Source: Candidatus Bathyarchaeota archaeon (lineage in GTDB: Archaea > Thermoproteota > Bathyarchaeia > Bathyarchaeales > UBA233). From it: 64,000 bases of DNA. The first letter of the stretch is position 1, and each line of letters begins with the position of its first letter. The position numbers and the translations under genes were made by a program. The notes beneath the pieces are model-generated. The model searched no databases. It had not been told where the DNA came from and worked only from the letters and a program-made list of their open reading frames with translations. The DNA lies in NCBI GenBank assembly GCA_025057795.1, contig JANXEP010000010.1, forward strand, positions 1 through 64,000, read 5' to 3'. Of the stretch, positions 58,864 through 64,000 are shown one piece after another.

Positions 58864-59658
58864 TTAAATAAGCCCTTTTAGAATTTCCTCTAGGCGTGGA
58901 ACAGGCGTGTATAGGCGTATGTAAATTGAGGCGGCTAAAAAGCCTATGATTATGGCTGCTAGGATAAAATCCCCCCTTTGCAGTTTTAGGGCGTAAAGGT
59001 TTGTGCGCTTTTCGGTGGCTCCCCAAGCGCGGGATTCCATGGCCTCCGCAAGCTCTAGGCTTCTGCGGATGGCGCTCACAATTAATGGTATGAGTATCGG
59101 AATGTAGTTCCTAACTCTTTTCAGAAAGTTTCCCTTTTCAAGCTCTAGACCCCTTGACTTTTGGGCATCTATTATTGTTTGGGCTTCTTCAGCCAAAACG
59201 GGAACGAAGCGCACGGCCGTGGTGAAGGCGAAGCAGAACTCGTAGGGCACATGGGTTTGTTCTAGGGCTAGACCCAAATGGTCAGGGGATGTTGTTAGAA
59301 AGAATATGGAGAAGGATTCAACAAGCACTAAAAACCTGAAGGTCATGGCTAACGCATATTCTACAGAGGCGAATTTGACGGTGTATCCCGCGTTTATGTA
59401 GGAGAATATGAAGTTTGTTAGGAAAATTATGGAAGCAAAAAAAGCTGCGCCCCTCATGGAGCGGGCCCATTCCCGCTTAACCCTTGCTAAAATAACAAAG
59501 GGTGTCTGAACTATGAAAAGCACTATTAGGGGAAGTAGCTCCCAGAAAAGCACGGCAATCGCGAATATGACGCAGGCGTAAACAAACTTTACCCTCGGGT
59601 CTAGGTTATGAATCGGGGATGAAACCTTTCTAAACTTCAGCCCGTCAAACATGCTCAT
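58864..59658 (-). CDS. ecfT: ECF transporter membrane component EcfT
   Basis: The 264-residue protein has about five hydrophobic segments and the two Ala-Arg-Gly-like coupling motifs: A-Q-K-S-R-G-L-E near residue 170 and M-E-S-R-A-W-G near 212, which contact the ATPases. It is part of a vitamin or metal ECF transporter with the two ATPase genes upstream. It overlaps EcfA by 4 bp. The S component is not adjacent. Confidence 0.92.
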   Translation of the reverse strand: MSMFDGLKFRKVSSPIHNLDPRVKFVYACVIFAIAVLFWELLPLIVLFIVQTPFVILARVKREWARSMRGAAFFASIIFLTNFIFSYINAGYTVKFASVEYALAMTFRFLVLVESFSIFFLTTSPDHLGLALEQTHVPYEFCFAFTTAVRFVPVLAEEAQTIIDAQKSRGLELEKGNFLKRVRNYIPILIPLIVSAIRRSLELAEAMESRAWGATEKRTNLYALKLQRGDFILAAIIIGFLAASIYIRLYTPVPRLEEILKGLI

Positions 59659-60479
59659 TTTCCATGCCTCCTGAAAGCTTTTAGGAGGGCTTCTCTGGCC
59701 TCGTAAACGTCTATGATGTCCTTTGGAAAGCCCATGTCTGAAAGCTCTATGAAGATTTGGGCAACTTGGGGTGGAACTATGGACGCCTGGGCTAGGGTTT
59801 CAGGGTCTGTGAGCACTTTTCTGGCTTCGCCCTCTGCAACGATTTTTCCTCCTCGCATTAGCACAACCCTCGGGTTGCACTCTGCCACGAACTCCACGTC
59901 ATGGGTTACCACGACTATGGTTTTTCCCTGTTCTCTCATCTGCAGGATGAACTGGCGGAGCTTCTCTTTTTGCTGGTAATCCTGCCCTATTGTGGGCTCG
60001 TCTAGGATTAGTATTTCAGGATCCCATGCGAGAACTGAGGCTAGGGCGACGCGTTTTCTTTCTCCCCCGCTTAACATGAAGGGTGAGGTTTTCCTGTACT
60101 GGGCTATGCCTAAAAGGTTTAGGGCCCATGTTACCCGTTTCTCTACTATGTCGCTGCTGAAGCCGAAGTTTTTGAGGGCGAAGGCTATTTCTTCTTCCAC
60201 GGTTTCGCTGAAAAGCTGGTGGTCTGGGTTTTGGAACACGAAGCCCACTTTTCGGGCTAGGGAGGCCACGCTCACCTTTGTGGTTTCAACGCCGTCCACA
60301 AGCACTTTTCCCCTTGTGGGTTTCAGCAGCCCGTTGAAATGTTTCACAAGGGTTGTTTTCCCGGCGCCGTTTTCGCCCATTATGGCTATGAACTCGCCGT
60401 TTTGGATGGTTAGGGAAACTCCTTTTAGAGCTTCCACGCCGCTTGGATAGGTGAAGTAAAGATCTTGAACTTCAATCAT
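59655..60479 (-). CDS. ecfA: ECF transporter ATPase (EcfA)
   Basis: The 274-residue ABC ATPase has G-E-N-G-A-G-K-T-T near residue 36, Q-loop V-F-Q-N-P-D-H-Q, signature L-S-G-G-E-R-K-R and Walker B I-L-I-L-D-E-P-T. With its paralogue and EcfT it drives substrate uptake. ATGA overlaps on both sides give one polycistronic unit. Confidence 0.95.
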   Translation of the reverse strand: MIEVQDLYFTYPSGVEALKGVSLTIQNGEFIAIMGENGAGKTTLVKHFNGLLKPTRGKVLVDGVETTKVSVASLARKVGFVFQNPDHQLFSETVEEEIAFALKNFGFSSDIVEKRVTWALNLLGIAQYRKTSPFMLSGGERKRVALASVLAWDPEILILDEPTIGQDYQQKEKLRQFILQMREQGKTIVVVTHDVEFVAECNPRVVLMRGGKIVAEGEARKVLTDPETLAQASIVPPQVAQIFIELSDMGFPKDIIDVYEAREALLKAFRRHGK

Positions 60480-61327
60480 CCGCCCTTCAGGGCCCTCCTT
60501 ATTTTCTCAGCCATCTCCTCTGAGGATAGTGGGATTTTTCCTCCAAGCTTTATTCCGTCAGACCTCAGAATTTGGTAGAGGCGGGTTGCCTTAGGGATTC
60601 CAACCCCGATGAGGCGGGTTTCCTCGGAGTCTAGAATTTCGTGGGGTTCGCCGTCCAAGGCGACCTTTCCATCGTCCATTATTATGATGTGGTCTGCGTA
60701 TTTTGCGGTTAAATCCAGCCTATGCTCCACAAGCACTATGGTTACTCCAAGCTGCTGGTTCAACTCATAGATCACTTCGAATATTTTTTTGGCGCCTAGG
60801 GGGTCGAGGAAGGATGTGGGTTCATCTAGGACTATTACTTCAGGCTGCATTGCCAGCACGGAGGCTATGGCCACGCGTTGTTGTTGTCCCCCTGAAAGCT
60901 CGTGGGGTGGGCGCTCCCTAAGCTCGTATATGCCCGTCAGCTTGAGCGCCCAGTCAACCCTTTTGCGGATTTCCTCCCTTGGAACGCCGAGGTTTTCCAG
61001 CCCGAAGGCCACGTCTTTTTCCACGGATAGGGCGAAAAGCTGGTTTTCAGGGTTTTGAAAGACCAAGCCCACGTGTTTCGCCAGCTTATGTATTGGGTTT
61101 TCTGGAACCTTAAGCCCAGCTACGGTTATTTCGCCTTTTAGTTCGCCTTGGTAAAAGTGGGGTATCAGTCCGTTAAAGCAGCGGCAGAGGGTTGTTTTTC
61201 CACACCCGCTTGGACCCGTGATTAGGACGAACTCACCCTTCTCTATTTTTATGGAGACATCTTTGATTGAAGGGTTTTCTGCGCCGGGGTATGTGTATGT
61301 CAGGTTTTTTGTTTCGATGATTGCCAT
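60476..61327 (-). CDS. ecfA: ECF transporter ATPase (EcfA paralogue)
   Basis: The 283-residue ATPase has G-P-S-G-C-G-K-T-T near residue 38, V-F-Q-N-P-E-N-Q, L-S-G-G-Q-Q-Q-R and I-V-L-D-E-P-T. It is the first gene of the module and is usually the second subunit of the EcfA dimer. The nearest candidate S component in the window is QueT at 39759-40322. Confidence 0.95.
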   Translation of the reverse strand: MAIIETKNLTYTYPGAENPSIKDVSIKIEKGEFVLITGPSGCGKTTLCRCFNGLIPHFYQGELKGEITVAGLKVPENPIHKLAKHVGLVFQNPENQLFALSVEKDVAFGLENLGVPREEIRKRVDWALKLTGIYELRERPPHELSGGQQQRVAIASVLAMQPEVIVLDEPTSFLDPLGAKKIFEVIYELNQQLGVTIVLVEHRLDLTAKYADHIIIMDDGKVALDGEPHEILDSEETRLIGVGIPKATRLYQILRSDGIKLGGKIPLSSEEMAEKIRRALKGG

Positions 61328-61381
61328 GCCTGATTTTCCACCAGCTTTAAAGCGAGAGTTCGCATTTAAGAGTAGCTACGC

Positions 61382-62377
61382 TTATTTTGGTTCAACTATT
61401 TTCTCCCTCAAAAGCCTCAAACACCTCTTAAGCCCAGCCTCAATTTCTCCAACGCCATTTACACCAGCGGCTGTGGAGTGGCCTCCTCCCATGCCATTCA
61501 AGTATTCGCCTAGGGGTTTAGCTATGTCCCTTCCAAGGTGGATTCCCGTTTTTTCATGGAATTCCCTTGTGCAGCGGAGGCTTATTTCAAGGCTTTCGTT
61601 TTTCTGTCCAGCTACGGCTGCGAAGTGGGCGCCTAGGTCTATTATGGCGCGGGCTGCTGAAGCCTGATATGCGCTTACGTGGGATAGGGCGATTATCCAT
61701 TCGCCTATCTTGAAGAGTTTAGCTCTTCTGCAAGCCTTTAGCCTTGCAACCCTTTCCGAAAAGTCCATGGGAAGCGAGAGAATCGATAGGGCTTCTTGGG
61801 CGTTTACACCCATGTCTATCAAGTCTGCTATGGTTTTCAGGGTTGAGGAGTTAGCCAATACAAAGTGGCGGGTGTCGAAGGCTATGCCTAAAAAAAGCGC
61901 TTTAGCTTCGCTTTCCCCAATTTGGGTGTTTGTCTCCTTGTAGAAGCTGTAAACGATTTCGCATGTGGAGGAAGCGTTTTCATCTGTTATGCATAGCCTA
62001 GCTATTTTCTCTGTTTCAGGATGGGCTGCGTGGTGGTCTATGACGATTATGGGAGCCTTCGCCGCCTTCACCTTTTCAGCCAAGTTGTTCAGCTGTTGTA
62101 TTGTGTTGGTGTCTAGAAGCATTATGAGGCTTGCATTTTCAATGTCTGGACTTATTTCCACTGTTATGGGCAAATACCTCAGCATATGCTTTGATAGGCG
62201 GCTTATTCCCTGCGGCGCGCAGACTTCCACCCTTGTTTGGGGTTTATGCTTTTTTATTAGGCTGGATAGGGCGTAGGCTGAGCATATGGCATCGGGGTCT
62301 GCATTGTGGTGGCATAGCAGCACGATAAGCTGGGCATTCCCCTCATCTATTATCTTTGTTATTTCGTGGAACGACAC
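61382..62377 (-). CDS. DHH/DHHA1-family phosphoesterase
   Basis: The 331-residue protein has L-L-C-H-H-N-A-D-P-D-A-I-C near residue 22, a later V-I-D-H-H-A-A-H (DHH motif) and a C-terminal G-G-G-H-S-T-A-A-G (DHHA1) motif. It is likely an NrnA-like oligonucleotide or cyclic dinucleotide phosphodiesterase; RecJ-like activity is less likely at this length. It is downstream of the DUF3194 gene, overlapping it by 19 bp. Confidence 0.88.
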   Translation of the reverse strand: MSFHEITKIIDEGNAQLIVLLCHHNADPDAICSAYALSSLIKKHKPQTRVEVCAPQGISRLSKHMLRYLPITVEISPDIENASLIMLLDTNTIQQLNNLAEKVKAAKAPIIVIDHHAAHPETEKIARLCITDENASSTCEIVYSFYKETNTQIGESEAKALFLGIAFDTRHFVLANSSTLKTIADLIDMGVNAQEALSILSLPMDFSERVARLKACRRAKLFKIGEWIIALSHVSAYQASAARAIIDLGAHFAAVAGQKNESLEISLRCTREFHEKTGIHLGRDIAKPLGEYLNGMGGGHSTAAGVNGVGEIEAGLKRCLRLLREKIVEPK

Positions 62378-62661
62378 TTCAGTTCCCTCATGTATTTTTC
62401 AGCTTCCTCGAAGGCTTTTTTCACAGCCTCATCTGCAAGCTCCTGAACGTTAAATTCTCGCATTACGGGCGAAAGCGTCAACTCCACCTCAACTGCAAGC
62501 ATTAATGGCTTCTCAGTTGCAGCTTCAACGGTTACGTTTAGGGTTTCCACACGTTTGGCCGGAACCCGCGAAAGCACATGCCTTCTGGCGGCTTCTTCGG
62601 CTATGGTGCAGAGTTCCTCAACCTGTTCCGGCGTTAGCTCTGGCAGCCCAGCTTCTTCCAA
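62359..62661 (-). CDS. DUF3194-family protein
   Basis: The 100-residue protein is helical at its start and end with a beta-rich middle (L-N-V-T-V-E-A-A, M-L-A-V-E-V-E-L-T-L-S). The family is archaeal, has no known function and commonly lies next to prefoldin beta, as it does here (25 bp). Possible roles are suggested only by this conserved neighbourhood. Confidence 0.75.
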   Translation of the reverse strand: MEEAGLPELTPEQVEELCTIAEEAARRHVLSRVPAKRVETLNVTVEAATEKPLMLAVEVELTLSPVMREFNVQELADEAVKKAFEEAEKYMRELKCRSTK

Positions 62662-62686
62662 GATTTCACCATGGCTTCAAGGGGCT

Positions 62687-63058
62687 TTATGACTGGGAAC
62701 CTGAAAGGGGTGTTAAGTCCTGCTGAAGCTTTGCCTGAAGCTCCTTCATCTGGCTTCGGAGGCGCTCTTCCTGCTTGCCCAAAACCGAAGCGCGCATGCC
62801 TAGGAGCTCTTTCCTCTCGTTTAAGTCTGCCGTCACCTTCGCCTTCTCCGCTTTCACGAGAAGAGAGCCAATAGCCTTATAGATAACCGCGTCGTCAGCC
62901 ACCTTCTGCAACTCGCTTAAGGCTTGCTCGATTTCTGTTAGCTCCAGCTCAACCTGCTGCTTCTGCGCCAAGACAGACTGGAGGGTCTGCTGAATCTGCT
63001 GAAACCTTAAGAGGCGCTCCTGAACTTGTGGGGGAAGTTTAGCCAATTCCTCACTCAA
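62687..63058 (-). CDS. pfdB: Prefoldin subunit beta
   Basis: The 123-residue protein is two long helices joined by a hairpin, with P-P-Q-V-Q-E-R-L-L-R-F-Q-Q-I-Q-Q and the E-L-Q-K-V-A-D-D-A-V-I-Y-K-A-I-G region. Prefoldin hexamers hand unfolded proteins to the thermosome, whose subunits are encoded in this window. Length is typical. Confidence 0.95.
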   Translation of the reverse strand: MSEELAKLPPQVQERLLRFQQIQQTLQSVLAQKQQVELELTEIEQALSELQKVADDAVIYKAIGSLLVKAEKAKVTADLNERKELLGMRASVLGKQEERLRSQMKELQAKLQQDLTPLSGSQS

Positions 63059-63156
63059 ATTTATCCTTCCATCTGCACAGCTTTACACAAAACCTATTAA
63101 TTAAACATTTTCCATCCAAAAAGAAACCTTTTCTAGCCTAGCATAAATATTATTGG

Positions 63157-64000
63157 ATGAGGGCGGCCTGTGGGTTTACCCACCGAGATGAGCCTGCGGA
63201 TTTGCTGGTTGAGGAGCTTAAGCGTAGGGGCGTTGCGGTGGTTCCGGAGGTTAGCTTTAGGACTGTTGATGGGCGGCGTTTGATGCCCGATTTGGTTTTG
63301 CATGACGGTGCGAGTTATGTGGTTGAAACTAAGTTGGGGGCTGAGACTAAGCTTTTGGACGCTATGGTTCAGTTGTACGAGTATAGTAAGCATATTGGCG
63401 AGGCTAAGGGTGCCTTTGCCTTGCTTTTTCCCGAGGAGCTGCGGAGGCCTTGGCCTGCAGATGTTATTTTGAGTATTGCTAGGGATTCGAAGACACAGAT
63501 TAGTTGTATTGGAATTTTTAAGGATTTGAGGCCTAGTCAGCCTTTTAGGGGGTAGCCTTTTTGAGGTTGCGGATTGGATTGCTGGGCATGTTTTTAAGCC
63601 TTTGGTTGTTGAGGCGGATACGGGTTTTGCTGTTAGGGTTTTGAGGGATGCTGTGGATTATGTTAGTGCCAGCGTCCGCCAGTTGCAGGGTAAGGAGCTT
63701 GAGGATATTTTTGGCGGTAAGAGTGTTTTTGAGAATGTTTTGCAGTATGAGGAGGGGTGTTATCCGCTTGAGGAGATGAGGCATGCGGCGGCTTATTTGC
63801 TTGTTAATCAGTTGTTGTTCTATCATGTTTTGACGCGGGTGGATGCTGCTTTTCCAGTTGTTGATGAGGATAGGCTTAGGCGTCCAGGCGACTTACGGGC
63901 TTATTTTGAGCCTGTTTTAAAGCGGGATTATAGTAGCGTTTTTGGTTTTGATGTGGCTTCACGTTTGCCCGATTCTGCTCTTGAGGCTGTGCGTAAAGCG
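63157..64000 (+). pseudogene. Type IIG-like restriction-modification protein, frameshifted and cut by the window edge
   Basis: The first frame (63157-63555) is a PD-(D/E)xK nuclease domain: M-P-D-L-V-L-H, then Y-V-V-E-T-K-L-G. It stops at TAG 63553-63555. From 63551 another frame is open to the edge and continues G-S-L-F-E-V-A-D-W-I-A, then A-A-A-Y-L-L-V-N-Q-L-L-F-Y and L-R-A-Y-F-E-P-V-L, as before the methylase domain of N6-adenine R-M fusions. Removing one G from the run GGGGG at 63548-63552 joins them. Phase variation, error or decay are all possible. The methylase motifs lie outside the window. Confidence 0.6.

Overview
The window is archaeal chromosome. It carries aIF5B, eL41, both subunits of DNA topoisomerase VI, two group II chaperonin (thermosome) subunits, ABCE1/Rli1, prefoldin beta, family B DNA polymerase, KEOPS subunit Cgi121, RadB, CDP-archaeol synthase and an AglB/Stt3 oligosaccharyltransferase. 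A TackOD1-type zinc protein, a UbiD-like decarboxylase and a URO-D-like methyltransferase point to the TACK side of the archaea, most likely a Bathyarchaeia-type lineage. That placement is inference from gene content only. Many starts are TTG or GTG. TAG, TGA and TAA are all used as ordinary stops.

Layout. 0-4.5 kb: the end of a ferritin-like gene, an SRA-like plus helix-hairpin-helix gene pair (the second interrupted by an in-frame TAG), a radical SAM gene, a primase-like plus KaiC-like pair and a cupin. 4.6-6.6 kb: tRNA-Glu followed by a decayed integrated element (broken tyrosine recombinase, ATPase, second partial tRNA copy). 6.7-13.6 kb: thermosome, MntP, MoaD-like protein, radical SAM enzyme, racemase and a URO-D-like protein. 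13.7-20.6 kb: aIF5B, topoisomerase VI and ABCE1. 20.6-31.5 kb: a 22-residue acidic Trp-repeat microprotein, asparaginase, tRNA-modification and t6A genes (TAN1-like, Cgi121, Sua5), second thermosome subunit, CBS protein (frameshifted), UbiD-like enzyme with a PAC4-like neighbour, endonuclease III, Clp1 kinase and an RNase H-fold protein. 31.5-40.3 kb: RadB, CarS, an OSTC/Ost3-like membrane protein, topoisomerase IA, AglB, the lipid-linked sugar transferase and QueT. 40.3-50.7 kb: PolB, an RNA m5C methyltransferase, agmatinase, two MoeA paralogues and endonuclease IV. 50.8-58 kb: a TackOD1 protein convergent with a type IV/Tad-like pilus operon encoding a very large pilin-like protein. 58-63 kb: eL41 with an apparent ATA start, a hexuloisomerase, an ECF transporter module, a DHH phosphoesterase and prefoldin beta. 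63.1-64 kb: a frameshifted restriction-modification fusion running off the edge.

How the genes fit together. CarS, the GlcNAc-1-P-transferase-like enzyme, AglB and the OSTC-like protein suggest a membrane-lipid and N-glycosylation neighbourhood. The large pilin-like protein, rich in N-x-S/T sequons, is a plausible glycosylation substrate. Sua5 and Cgi121 serve t6A formation on tRNA. The EcfA-EcfA-EcfT module lacks an adjacent substrate-binding subunit, and QueT 20 kb away could share it.

The most interesting signals are the OSTC/Ost3-like and PAC4-like proteins (eukaryote-like accessory factors), the acidic-Trp microprotein with its own promoter and strong Shine-Dalgarno sequence, apparent ATA initiation in eL41 and perhaps queT, the tRNA-Glu 5'-half duplication around an element relic, and the SRA-like/HhH and primase-like/KaiC gene pairs. 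Several genes carry single-base interruptions in short homopolymers. Assembly error must be excluded before these are read as biology.
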